Positions 1 through 7,862 are shown, numbered from the stretch's first letter. The stretch is 15,685 bases of DNA from UBA6544 sp049601975 (GCA_049601975.1 JBMYRC010000103.1:1-15685); one strand, 5' to 3'. Made by a program: numbers and translations. Notes: a model not told the origin generated them from the sequence alone.

Positions 1-675
1 GGCCGCCAGCAAGACGTCAACGGTGCTAAGCGCACCGTCTTCATGGATGACGCTCGGCTCAAGTTTTATCACAATCATAACGTGCAATCGACGGAGCGCC
101 ACGTGATGCAACATTTGACAAGCATCATCGAAGCGCGTGGTTGGGACCGATACCGGATCGGCGTCAAAATGGGTTATTATTCCGCCGCCGCCCATTTGGC
201 TCTGTTGGACAAACTTCCAAACGTCCAGTTCGGAGACGCAAGGGCCCTGGTGAATTGGCAGTGGGCGGTCAAATCCGAACAGGAATTGATCTACATGCGC
301 CGGGCTGGGCGAATCGTTGAGGAAATGCATCAGCGCATTTTAGACTTCGCAGCGCCGAGGATACGGATGTGCTATCTGGTCGCGGAAATCGGTGACGCCG
401 CTTTGAGAGTTGTGGACAGGTACGGCAGAGACTATCCCACCATTATGCCACTGGCGCCGTCCAACATCGATGCAGGAGCACCTCATCTGAATTGAGATGA
501 AAAGGAGATGCGGTCCGGCGATACCACGATCCTGGAGCCGGGAATGACCTTCCATTTCATAATCGGCTTGTGGATGGCGGATTGGCGCCCAGCAACGACC
601 GAGAGCATAATCATCACCGACGTCGCGCCCGAATGCTTGGCGAATATCGAACGCAAATTGTTCGTGAAGGATTGA
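1..675 (+). pseudogene. Decayed M24 peptidase (ectoine-hydrolase-like), 5' end off window
   Basis: The frame is open from base 1 to a TGA at 493-495 and resumes in the same frame to a TGA at 673-675. The first part resembles the creatinase-type N-terminal domain and the start of the catalytic domain of M24 peptidases of the DoeA/Xaa-Pro aminopeptidase group. Recognisable pieces are VQSTERH, LVNWQWAVKS, YMRRAGRIVEEMH and an APHL segment. The part after the internal stop matches the C-terminal end of the same family (RSGD, LEPGMTFHF, ECLANIERKLFVKD). The roughly 100-120 residues normally lying between APHL and the RSGD segment, which carry most of the metal-binding Asp/His residues, are missing. 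An active enzyme therefore cannot be made. The deletion kept the frame and an in-frame stop lies at the join. Family members hydrolyse ectoine-type rings or X-Pro bonds in the cytoplasm. The family call is firm; the substrate class is a guess from similarity recalled by eye. Confidence 0.85.
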
Positions 676-742
676 TCCCAGGTTGACCCATGACGTCACG
701 CCCTAGGTGAGTTCCGGTAATAGATATCACAAAGGGAATGCC

Positions 743-1519
743 ATGACCGTCGAAGAGATTCTCACCAACTACAACAAACTAGGCACTGAGATCATCGAGA
801 CAATCTATACGGACAACTACCTGTCTATTGGCGCTACGGAGTCGACCGAAACCTTGGCGGAGCTGGCAGGCGTCACCTCGAGCAGTCGAGTTCTGGATGT
901 CGGGAGTGGTGTCGGAGGGCCATCTTTGCACTTGGCAGCGACCTACGGTTGCCGCGTGACGGGATTGGACTTGGTCGCACAAAATGTCCATGAGGCGAAC
1001 GAACGGGCGAAAGCAAGAGGCCTCGACCTACTCGCCGCGTTTGAGACCGGCGACGCCCTGGAGATGCCCTTCGAAGACAACAGCTTCGATGTCGTTTGGG
1101 GACAGGACGCCTGGTGCCACATGCCCGACAAAGAGAAGCTGATCGACGAAGTAACGCGCGTTCTGGCACCTGGCGGCGCCGTTGCCTTTACAGATTGGAT
1201 CGAAACGGGTGAGATCGAAGGCAACGAGCGCAGTGAACTCCTTTCTGCGATGGCCGCACCAAACATCGCGAAGATAGACGACTATCGGGACTATCTCGAG
1301 GCGCGCGGCTGCACTGTCGTCGTTGGGGAAAACGTCAGCGCATTATTTACCTCACAATACCGTGACATCATGTCCGCGCTCGCCAAAATGGAGCGGACAT
1401 TATCCGAAAAATTCAGCCCTAAAATTTATCAAATCATCGCAGAGCGGAACGGCTGTATTCTAAGAGGTTTCGAAAGCGGCGCACTTGGTGGCGGTAGGAT
1501 CGTAGCTCGGAAATCTTGA
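743..1519 (+). CDS. Class I SAM-dependent methyltransferase
   Basis: A 258-residue protein with a single Rossmann-type methyltransferase domain (Methyltransf_11 type). Motif I, VLDVGSGVGG, lies at residues 50-59 and forms the SAM-binding glycine loop. The acidic residue ending strand 2 is D76 in VTGLDL, and GDALEMPF near 103-110 is the motif II region. A QDAWCHMPDK stretch at 121-130 followed by a VLAPGG turn resembles the post-I region of small-molecule N-methyltransferases such as sarcosine/dimethylglycine and phosphoethanolamine enzymes. The start is set at ATG 743 because AAAGGGA sits about 5 nt upstream; the frame also runs up to a GTG at 707 without a comparable ribosome binding site. 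The C-terminal third, probably the substrate cap, carries no motif I recognise. It is a soluble cytoplasmic enzyme that stands alone between a decayed gene and a long gap. The methyl acceptor is unknown; a betaine- or amine-type acceptor is only a suggestion. Confidence 0.9.
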   Translation: MTVEEILTNYNKLGTEIIETIYTDNYLSIGATESTETLAELAGVTSSSRVLDVGSGVGGPSLHLAATYGCRVTGLDLVAQNVHEANERAKARGLDLLAAFETGDALEMPFEDNSFDVVWGQDAWCHMPDKEKLIDEVTRVLAPGGAVAFTDWIETGEIEGNERSELLSAMAAPNIAKIDDYRDYLEARGCTVVVGENVSALFTSQYRDIMSALAKMERTLSEKFSPKIYQIIAERNGCILRGFESGALGGGRIVARKS

Positions 1520-1828
1520 TACAAACGGGACTCGCCGCACCCAATTCAAACGAATAGAGACTCCACAAAAGCATTTGGTTACAATAGTCGACTGCTAACT
1601 TGGCAGAAAGGTTGCCGTCAGACTCTTTTCGCACACCCTGTGCGGGAAATCTGGCGGGAGATTATGATGCAGATTGACGCGTTCGTTCTGCAACGCAATA
1701 TACTCTCCGCCGTATCGGAAGCGTAGGGCGGACGCATTCCGAAATTTTTCTCGGGCGGATATTGGAAAATTGTTTGCCATTTGTGATTTTGAACCGTAAT
1801 GGCCGCCTAGTTCGTGGAGGCTATGCTG
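1520..1828. other. Intergenic gap with one hairpin, no gene recognised
   Basis: About 309 bp between the methyltransferase and the large MBL protein. Neither strand holds a convincing gene: the minus-strand reading frames here lack recognisable motifs and run into the real genes on either side. The only structure found is an inverted repeat at 1626-1648. The last 90 bp before 1829 are AT-rich (GAAATTTTTC, GGAAAATTGTTTGCC, GTGATTTTG) and probably contain the promoter of the downstream gene, but no well-spaced -35/-10 pair stands out. The sequence ends with GGAGG at 1816-1820, the ribosome binding site for ATG 1829. Confidence 0.6.
1626..1648. repeat. Inverted repeat / hairpin in gap
   Basis: CGCACA (1630-1635) and TGTGCG (1639-1644) form a perfect 6-bp stem around a CCC loop. 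It extends outward through two G-T pairs and two A-T pairs to 1626 and 1648, giving about 10 bp in total. There is no T-tract after it on either strand, so it is not a standard intrinsic terminator. It could be a protein-binding palindrome or an mRNA leader structure upstream of the gene at 1829. Function is unknown. Confidence 0.4.
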
Positions 1829-4132
1829 ATGGCTAAAATCAAACGCATGGAAGTTATTCGAGGCGTCTACTGGGTCGAAATCCCGGAAGCCGGTCTCTAT
1901 ATGCTGTGCGGTTGCCCGGAAGATTCGGTCAAGCACCTGATGCAGCGCCGACTAATCGTCCCCACGGAACAAGACGGCGTGCGCTTCGAGACCGGACCGA
2001 ACGCCATTTTGCTCTCCGATGTAGCGCTCCAAAACGGCAAGTTTTGTAACCTCGCGGAATTCCCGGTAATGCAGATCCTCTACAAGCAGGGCATGATCAT
2101 TCCGGGACATCCCAACAATAAGGGTGCGAAGCCGCTGTTGATCGGCTCTCAGGAGCAGGTCGCCTCGCAGATGGAATACATCTATCGCGGCAATTACGGA
2201 TTGGTCTCGAAGGAAGAAATGTTAGCGGCCGGAGAGACGCCAGAGAGTGCCGACGAACAAATGCGAATGAAACTAAAATTCGCATTTGGCCGAATTCTAA
2301 AAACCGAAGAACTTTTGGATCACTTGATCCTTGACGAAAAACCCATCGAAATCAAAAACGGCGTAACGCTCAAACGAATACGTACGAACGTTTTTCAGAT
2401 TGCCTATGACAACGAGACTGTGACCGTCGACTTGACCGTCATTCGCGGTCGCAACGATCGTTCCGCCTACCCACTAGGCTTCAAAAGTATCGACAGAGAT
2501 TATTTTTCGATTATCCATTCAGGCCAAGGCGATGGGTGGGATGTGAACCGTCCTTGCATGGCCAGTATCGTTGTCTTCCAAGGCAAAATTTATCTGATTG
2601 ATGCGGGACCAAACATTTCCTATACGCTGACCGCGCTCGGCATCGGTGTTAACGAAATCGAAGGCATCGTCCACACTCATTGTCACGACGACCACTTTGC
2701 CGGATTGACGAGCCTGATGCGGACGGACAAACGCATCAAATATTATGCGACGCCATTGGTCCGCGCCTCGGTATTCAAGAAACTTTCCTCTCTTCTGTCC
2801 ACAGATGAAGATGTCATCCCAAGCTACTTCGACGTCGTCGACCTCAAGGCTGGCAAATGGAACGATATCGAGGGTCTTGAAATCCGGCCCATTATGTCAC
2901 CACACCCTGTGGAAACCTGCGCCTATGTCTTCCGGACTTTCTGGGAGGGCAAATATCTAAGTTACGCACATTTGGCCGACATCCCATCGGTCGACGTACT
3001 TCAAGGCATGATAACCGACGACGATACCGCCCCCGGCATTTCTCAGAAAATGTATGACGAAACGTGGGCTGAATATCTAGACGAAGCGCAACTTAAGAAG
3101 ATCGATATCGGCGGCGGTATGATCCACGGCGATGCTCTCGATTTCGAGGAAGACAGGTCGGGAAAGATTGTCCTGGCTCATCGCGCCGACCCGCTGACCA
3201 ATAAACAGAAAGAAATCGGCTCCAGCGCCATGTTCGGCGTTGTCGACGCCTTGGTCCCGGATGAAACGGACAATTTGCGCCGCTTCTCATTTGAATACCT
3301 GCGGGACTATTTTCCGGACACGGAACCCCGGTATCTGCGCACTCTGCTCAATCACCCGATGGTCGAGTTCACACCAGGTTCGATTATTTTGCGCAAAGGC
3401 CGCAAAGCGGAAGATGTTTTCCTGATTGTCACCGGAACGGTAGAAAAGATTCGCTCCGAGGACGACGTCTATAACGTCATCTCCGCCGGTGGTCTGATCG
3501 GCGAGTATTCCGGACTTCACGATGTTACTTCGAGTGCGACCTATCGGACGGTTAGCTATGTTCGGGCTCTGCAGCTCACGCATGATTCGTATTTCGGCTT
3601 CATACGGAGAAACGGATTGGAAGCGGATATAATCAGGCTGTTCAAGAACCGGCGAGCGTTGGAGCAGACATGGTTGTTTGGAGAAACCATCTCACCGGCG
3701 GTCCAAAACAAGATCGCTAAATCTATGACGTTGAGGAAAGTAGAGAAAGCCGGCATCGTCCTGACCTATCTGCCTTCCGATTCCATCTTCATCCTCAATT
3801 CAGGTGAAATCGAACGTATCATCGATGGCGAAATCATCGAGACACTCAGCCCACGGACGATATTCGGCGAAGAACAAATCCTCCACGGGAAACCGCCGGA
3901 ATGCGAGTTACGGACGACAGGCCCATGCGAGATTTATGAAGTGCCCAGAAGCGAAATTGTTAGCATTCCGATCGTCATGTGGAAGTTACTCGAAACCCAT
4001 GAATTACGTTTGGCGGCCCAAGCCGGAGCGTTCGCTCGCTCGACACTTCCAGCCCATGGGAAGACAGAAACAGGTACCGTCAAATCCAACCGCAAAGCAC
4101 AGCCTTCGACGGAAACCGTCGCATCCGCATAA
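1829..4132 (+). CDS. Metallo-beta-lactamase-fold protein with two cNMP-binding-like domains
   Basis: A 767-residue protein. ATG 1829 is chosen because GGAGG lies 8 nt upstream; GTG 1814 and ATG 1823 are in frame but badly spaced. Residues 1 to about 185 form an N-terminal domain I cannot assign, containing CGCPEDSVKHLM, FETGPNAILLSD and YIYRGNYGL. A metallo-beta-lactamase fold follows at roughly 205-475. Its metal motif is H284-x-H286-x-D288-H289 within THCHDDHF, a further His is H359 in SPHPVE, and later candidate ligands are in YAHLADI (about 379-385) and GGMIHGD (about 429-435). Two cyclic-nucleotide-binding-like beta barrels follow at about 503-600 and 620-725. Each keeps the Gly-Glu of the phosphate cassette (E559, E681) but lacks the usual cassette Arg, so ligand binding may differ. 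The last 40 residues look disordered. No signal peptide or membrane segment is seen, so it is probably cytoplasmic. It could be an effector-gated hydrolase, possibly a phosphodiesterase; that is inference. It ends 10 bp from a convergent gene. Confidence 0.85.
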   Translation: MAKIKRMEVIRGVYWVEIPEAGLYMLCGCPEDSVKHLMQRRLIVPTEQDGVRFETGPNAILLSDVALQNGKFCNLAEFPVMQILYKQGMIIPGHPNNKGAKPLLIGSQEQVASQMEYIYRGNYGLVSKEEMLAAGETPESADEQMRMKLKFAFGRILKTEELLDHLILDEKPIEIKNGVTLKRIRTNVFQIAYDNETVTVDLTVIRGRNDRSAYPLGFKSIDRDYFSIIHSGQGDGWDVNRPCMASIVVFQGKIYLIDAGPNISYTLTALGIGVNEIEGIVHTHCHDDHFAGLTSLMRTDKRIKYYATPLVRASVFKKLSSLLSTDEDVIPSYFDVVDLKAGKWNDIEGLEIRPIMSPHPVETCAYVFRTFWEGKYLSYAHLADIPSVDVLQGMITDDDTAPGISQKMYDETWAEYLDEAQLKKIDIGGGMIHGDALDFEEDRSGKIVLAHRADPLTNKQKEIGSSAMFGVVDALVPDETDNLRRFSFEYLRDYFPDTEPRYLRTLLNHPMVEFTPGSIILRKGRKAEDVFLIVTGTVEKIRSEDDVYNVISAGGLIGEYSGLHDVTSSATYRTVSYVRALQLTHDSYFGFIRRNGLEADIIRLFKNRRALEQTWLFGETISPAVQNKIAKSMTLRKVEKAGIVLTYLPSDSIFILNSGEIERIIDGEIIETLSPRTIFGEEQILHGKPPECELRTTGPCEIYEVPRSEIVSIPIVMWKLLETHELRLAAQAGAFARSTLPAHGKTETGTVKSNRKAQPSTETVASA

Positions 4133-4142
4133 ATTTACCCCA

Positions 4143-5228
4143 CTATTGCGGGTAGGGATAACGCGCGAACAGTTCGGGTTTGAAATCCATACCGTGTCCC
4201 GGCCGGTCAGGCGGCGTCATCATGCCGCCGACCGGATTATTCGGCTCGACCCAAAGATGATCGTACCAGCCCATGTATTCGAGCCATGACGGATTCGGGA
4301 TCGACGCCGTCAGGTGAACACTCAATTCCGGGAACATATGCCAAGCCATGGTCAACCCGGCCGCATGGGCATGCTCCGCGATGGTCCGAAGTTCCGTATA
4401 ACCGCCCCGCATGATATCCGGCTGTAAGATCGGCACTTTGCCACTGGCGTAGAACGGTTTGAAATCATGATGGGTGAAGTTGTTCTCTCCACCAACGACG
4501 GGCGTCTCAATAGCATCGGCAATTGCATGATATCCATCGAAATCGTCGGCCATAACAGGCTCTTCCAGCCACGTGAGACGATAGGGATCAATTCGTTTGC
4601 CGACGGATATGGCTTCTTCCACGGTCCAGCCCTGGTTGACATCGACCATGATCTCGATATCGCTGCCGAGGGCCTCGCGCATATCGCGCACATTGGCGAC
4701 ATCCTCATCATGGGTGAACAGATGCGCGAGCTGCATCTTGATCGCTTTGAAGCCCTCATTCACGAAACGCTCCGCTTTCTCGATCATTCCATCATGACCA
4801 AGTCCCCGGAAACAACCGGACCCATAGACGGGCAGAGGGCCCGGCTTCCCACCCCAGAGTTGCCAGAGCGGCTTTCCTGCGTGTCGTCCTAATGCGTCCC
4901 ACAACGCAATGTCCAAAGCCGACATCGCCATCACCGTGATACCCATCCGACCTTGGATGAAGGTCGCTTGCCACATCTTGCGCCACAATGCTTCGACCTC
5001 GCGTGCATCTTCTCCCACCAGAAGCGGCTTCAGCATTTCTTCTACACACATCGCCAAAGTCCGCATGCCGCCCGCCAAAGGGTGTAGATGGCCCGTGCCA
5101 ACCACGCCCGACTCGGTTTCCACCTCAACTACCAAAAGGTCGATATTCGACAGCGTCAAAAATCCCGTCTTCGGCGGATCGACGAAAGGAACGGAAAGCA
5201 AATGCGTACGGATGTCCTTAATAATCAT
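4143..5228 (-). CDS. Mandelate racemase/muconate lactonizing enzyme family (enolase superfamily)
   Basis: A 361-residue protein of the usual superfamily length, with an N-terminal capping domain (about 1-125) and a C-terminal barrel. Metal ligands are D196 (MVDVNQGW), E222 or E223 (WLEEP) and E248 (GGEN). The D271/H297 pair (QPDIMRGG, AWHMF) is the His-Asp dyad of the mandelate racemase subgroup. The KxK motif on strand 2 reads K164-M-Q166, so the second Lys is Gln. Family members abstract the proton alpha to a carboxylate to racemise or dehydrate sugar acids and related compounds in the cytoplasm. With H297 kept and K166 lost, a one-base dehydration or epimerisation is more likely than free racemisation; that is inference. 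The start at 5228 is supported by GGAG 7 nt upstream; an in-frame ATG at 5285 has no such support. It is transcribed divergently from the monooxygenase operon, with a shared control region, suggesting a related substrate. Confidence 0.9.
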   Translation of the reverse strand: MIIKDIRTHLLSVPFVDPPKTGFLTLSNIDLLVVEVETESGVVGTGHLHPLAGGMRTLAMCVEEMLKPLLVGEDAREVEALWRKMWQATFIQGRMGITVMAMSALDIALWDALGRHAGKPLWQLWGGKPGPLPVYGSGCFRGLGHDGMIEKAERFVNEGFKAIKMQLAHLFTHDEDVANVRDMREALGSDIEIMVDVNQGWTVEEAISVGKRIDPYRLTWLEEPVMADDFDGYHAIADAIETPVVGGENNFTHHDFKPFYASGKVPILQPDIMRGGYTELRTIAEHAHAAGLTMAWHMFPELSVHLTASIPNPSWLEYMGWYDHLWVEPNNPVGGMMTPPDRPGHGMDFKPELFARYPYPQ

Positions 5229-5256
5229 AGGCGTACTCCGGGTGGGGTCCGCCGTT

Positions 5257-5285
5257 ATTTTGCACTTGGCCGCTTGCGAGTCCAA
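5257..5285 (-). promoter_or_regulatory. Candidate promoter for the mandelate-racemase-like gene
   Basis: On the minus strand, TTGGAC (5285-5280) and CAAAAT (5262-5257) are separated by 17 bp. Each matches the sigma-70 consensus partially. The predicted transcript would start near 5250, leaving a leader of about 22 nt before ATG 5228. This is motif reading only. Confidence 0.35.
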
Positions 5286-5290
5286 TTCAG

Positions 5291-5324
5291 GAAATTTCGC
5301 CGGGCTTCACAAACGCGCAATTTC
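5291..5324. promoter_or_regulatory. Inverted repeat, candidate shared operator in divergent region
   Basis: GAAATTTCGC at 5291-5300 and GCGCAATTTC at 5315-5324 are inverted repeats matching at 9 of 10 positions, with 14 bp between the arms. They lie between the outward-facing promoter boxes of the two divergent transcription units, the usual place for a repressor or activator controlling both. The left arm also contains the 8-bp palindrome GAAATTTC. No regulator gene lies in the window, so the binding protein is unknown. Confidence 0.4.
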
Positions 5325-5331
5325 ATATAAT
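5305..5331 (+). promoter_or_regulatory. Candidate promoter for monooxygenase operon
   Basis: TATAAT at 5326-5331 is a perfect sigma-70 -10 box. The -35 side is poor: TTCACA at 5306-5311 is only 14 bp upstream, and better-spaced hexamers do not match. The weak -35 and the inverted-repeat arm lying directly over this area would fit a promoter needing an activator. A start near 5338 would give a leader of about 50 nt before ATG 5387. Confidence 0.4.
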
Positions 5332-5386
5332 TTAACTATCATCACAACGAAAATTGTTCGGCCAACCGTATTTCAAGAGGAACCGC

Positions 5387-7021
5387 ATGTCGGATCAACA
5401 GAATACGTCATCCGTTGACGTCGTTATCGTAGGCGCTGGATTCTCGGGACTCTATCTCCTGCACCGACTGCGCGGTCTCGGTTTCTCGACACGTGTCTTC
5501 GAGCGCGGAAATGGTGTCGGCGGCACCTGGTATTGGAATCGCTATCCCGGCGCACGTTGCGATGTGGAGAGTATGCAGTATTCCTATTCCTTCGATGAAG
5601 ATTTGCAGCAGGAATGGCATTGGCCGGAGAAATTTTCGGCCCAGCCGGATATACTAGCTTATGCGAATCACGTCGCTGATCGATTCGACCTACGTAAGGA
5701 TATCGAATTCAATACAGAGGTGAAGGCAGCGCATTTTCATGAAGGCGCCCGGCGCTGGCACGTGGAGACAAATTCCGGCGAACGTGTGACCGCGCAACAT
5801 TTCGTCATGGCGACAGGGTGCATCTCGACCGCGCAAACACCGGATATCGCAGGTCTCTCCGACTACCTAGGAAACACCTATCACACGGGCAATTGGCCGC
5901 ACGAGAAGGTCGATTTTACCGGCCAGCGCATCGCAGTGATCGGCACGGGCTCATCGGGTATACAGTCGATTCCGGTACTGGCGGAAGAAGCGGCGCATGT
6001 CACCGTGTTCCAACGCACGCCAAACTACTCAATACCGTCGCAGAACGAACCAATGACGACGGACTACGAACAGTCCTGGAAAGGAGACTACGCCGCCAAG
6101 CGTGAGGAAATGCGCTACACGTCACACGGCAGCCTAAAAGACCTGAACGACAAACCTGCCCTATCGGTGAGCGAAGAAGAACGCCAGGAGACCTACGCAA
6201 GGCGTTGGGAGATAGGCGGCGCCGGATATCTTGGTTCCTTCAACAATCTTTTGACCGATCAAGAAGCCAACGACACGGCCTCCGAATTTGTGCGCGAGCA
6301 GATTCGTCATACGGTGAAAGATTCAGAGACTGCCGAACTCCTCGCGCCAAAAACCTATCCCATCGGCACGAAACGTATTTGCATCGATACTCAATATTTT
6401 GAGACCTACAATCGCGACAATGTAGATCTCGTCGACATTAGCGGCGAGCCTATCGAACAATTCATGCCGAATGGTCTCGTGGCCAATGGCAAAGGCTACA
6501 AAGTCGATAGTATCGTCTTCGCAACTGGCTTCGATGCCATGACTGGGAGCCTCTTCAACGTCGACATTCGCGGACGGAGCGGGCAGGCGCTAAAAGAAAA
6601 GTGGTATGCGGGTCCCCGCACCTATCTGGGCTTGATGACGGAAGCTTTCCCGAACCTGTTCATGATCACCGGACCCGGCAGCCCTTCCGTCAAAAGCAAT
6701 ATGATTATCTCCATCGAGCAACATGTGGATATGGTGACGGAGAGTATTTTGCATATGCGCGATCACGGACTCGACCTCATGGAACCGGAGTTGACGGCAG
6801 AAGACGAGTGGGTCGATCATGTCCAAGAAACCGCCAACAAAACCTTATTTCCGCGCGCCAATTCTTGGTATATGGGCGCTAATATTCCGGGTAAGCCACG
6901 TCTGTTCATGCCCTATATCGGCGGTGTTGGTCGGTATCGCCGAACCTGTGAAGAGATCGTGGCCGATGGCTATAGAGGATTTCGTTTCGAAGCGGAGACC
7001 GCGGCAGTGGCGGCCGAATGA
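5387..7021 (+). CDS. Flavin monooxygenase, Baeyer-Villiger type
   Basis: A 544-residue two-dinucleotide-fold flavoprotein of the usual length for Baeyer-Villiger monooxygenases. The FAD-binding GAGFSG is at residues 16-21, the conserved GGTWYWNRYPGARCD at 45-59, the fingerprint YLGNTYHTGNWP at 160-171 (Tyr in place of the usual first Phe), the NADPH-binding GTGSSG at 186-191, and an ATG motif at 142-144. Such enzymes use NADPH and oxygen to insert an oxygen next to a ketone, giving esters or lactones; some hydroxylate N or S instead. It is probably cytoplasmic. ATG 5387 is chosen because AAGAGGAA lies just upstream; an in-frame TTG at 5354 is less likely. Its stop overlaps the next gene's start (ATGA at 7018-7021), so the two are likely translated together. 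Both neighbours are divergent or co-transcribed catabolic-type genes. The family is certain; the ketone or heteroatom substrate is not. Confidence 0.93.
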   Translation: MSDQQNTSSVDVVIVGAGFSGLYLLHRLRGLGFSTRVFERGNGVGGTWYWNRYPGARCDVESMQYSYSFDEDLQQEWHWPEKFSAQPDILAYANHVADRFDLRKDIEFNTEVKAAHFHEGARRWHVETNSGERVTAQHFVMATGCISTAQTPDIAGLSDYLGNTYHTGNWPHEKVDFTGQRIAVIGTGSSGIQSIPVLAEEAAHVTVFQRTPNYSIPSQNEPMTTDYEQSWKGDYAAKREEMRYTSHGSLKDLNDKPALSVSEEERQETYARRWEIGGAGYLGSFNNLLTDQEANDTASEFVREQIRHTVKDSETAELLAPKTYPIGTKRICIDTQYFETYNRDNVDLVDISGEPIEQFMPNGLVANGKGYKVDSIVFATGFDAMTGSLFNVDIRGRSGQALKEKWYAGPRTYLGLMTEAFPNLFMITGPGSPSVKSNMIISIEQHVDMVTESILHMRDHGLDLMEPELTAEDEWVDHVQETANKTLFPRANSWYMGANIPGKPRLFMPYIGGVGRYRRTCEEIVADGYRGFRFEAETAAVAAE

Positions 7022-7803
7022 CCGACACATACAAATACCTGCTCTATGACGTCTCCGAAGGTATTGCATCGATCACATTGAACCGGCCGCCGGTGAATGC
7101 GATACACGAGGCCATGACGGATGAATATTTCGAAGCTTTGGAGCGGGCGAATAATGACGAGGATGTAAAGGTCATTATCCTCTCGGGAAAGGGCAAGGGC
7201 CTGTCGGCCGGCGCAGATCTAAAATACCTCCAGGCCTTCGGCACGGACGAGATGGCCAACTTTTTAGAAAAGTTCTACGTCGAACAAGTGCGGCGGGTTC
7301 GTGGCCTCTCGAAGCCGATAGTCGCATCTGTGCACGGCTACGCCCGAGAGGGGGCCTGTACCATGGCCTTCACCTGCGACATGGTGGTTGCGTCCGATGA
7401 TGCGAGTTTCGGATATCCGGGCGTACCCAATCTGGCGGCACCGCCGGGAATGCATGTCTGGCATCTTCAGAAACTGATCGGTCGCATGAGGGCGATGGAG
7501 TTGATCCTGACCGGCGATCCCATCGACGCCGCTGAAGCCGGACGATTGGGATTGGTGACGAAAGTTGTGCCACGGGCGGAATTGGAATCGGCAACCCGAT
7601 CCTTGGCACTCAGACTGGCCTCCATGTCGCCCCTCGCTCTAAAAGTCACCCGGGATTTGATCTACGAGATGGAAAATATGAACTTCAAAGATGTGCCGCG
7701 CCGCGCCCTAGAAGCCACGTCCGGCGCCTTCGCCTCCGAAGACAGTAAGGAAGCAAGGCGCGCTTTTATTGAAAAACGTGCCCCCGTATGGAAAGGGCGT
7801 TAA
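7018..7803 (+). CDS. Crotonase-fold protein (enoyl-CoA hydratase/isomerase family)
   Basis: A 261-residue protein of normal crotonase length. Typical features are TLNRPPVNAI (20-29), LSAGADL (62-68, first oxyanion-hole segment) and the second segment GYAREGACTMAF (107-118), where G112 aligns with the oxyanion glycine. Further typical features are ELILTGDPI and the LGLVTKVVP segment. Both glutamates used by enoyl-CoA hydratase are absent: T115 stands at the first position and G135, in FGYPGV, at the second. A charged pair, R110-E111, replaces the hydrophobic-Gly that normally precedes G112. The fold implies an acyl-CoA thioester ligand, but ordinary double-bond hydration is unlikely. Isomerase, C-C hydrolase, decarboxylase or dehalogenase chemistry known elsewhere in this superfamily are alternatives. 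It shares a 4-nt overlap with the monooxygenase and is therefore probably expressed with it. The family is firm; the reaction is open. Confidence 0.9.
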   Translation: MTDTYKYLLYDVSEGIASITLNRPPVNAIHEAMTDEYFEALERANNDEDVKVIILSGKGKGLSAGADLKYLQAFGTDEMANFLEKFYVEQVRRVRGLSKPIVASVHGYAREGACTMAFTCDMVVASDDASFGYPGVPNLAAPPGMHVWHLQKLIGRMRAMELILTGDPIDAAEAGRLGLVTKVVPRAELESATRSLALRLASMSPLALKVTRDLIYEMENMNFKDVPRRALEATSGAFASEDSKEARRAFIEKRAPVWKGR

Positions 7804-7823
7804 CGATAATTATTGTTACTTTT
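7801..7823 (+). terminator. Weak possible terminator after crotonase gene
   Basis: TAACGAT and ATTGTTA pair as a 7-bp stem (one G-T pair) around an AATT loop, followed by CTTTT. The stem includes the stop codon of the crotonase gene. It is AT-rich and would be weak, so this is only a possibility. Confidence 0.2.
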
Positions 7824-7862
7824 GAAATACCCTGATACCGCTATGGCGAACTTTCGATTCAA

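Noticed and set aside
340..699. 119-residue minus-strand reading frame over the M24 remnant
   Set aside because: No family motif, and it lies antisense to sequence with clear M24 similarity, so it is a shadow.
1595..1936. 113-residue minus-strand reading frame in the 310-bp gap
   Set aside because: It runs into the start of the MBL gene in antisense and shows no motif or ribosome binding site that I can support.
4136..4154. TACCC/GGGTA repeat as a shared terminator between the convergent genes
   Set aside because: The stem is only 5 bp with a 9-nt loop and no T-run on either strand.
5354..5386. Earlier TTG start for the monooxygenase
   Set aside because: The ATG at 5387 has AAGAGGAA just upstream and the preceding 11 residues do not resemble the family's N-terminus.
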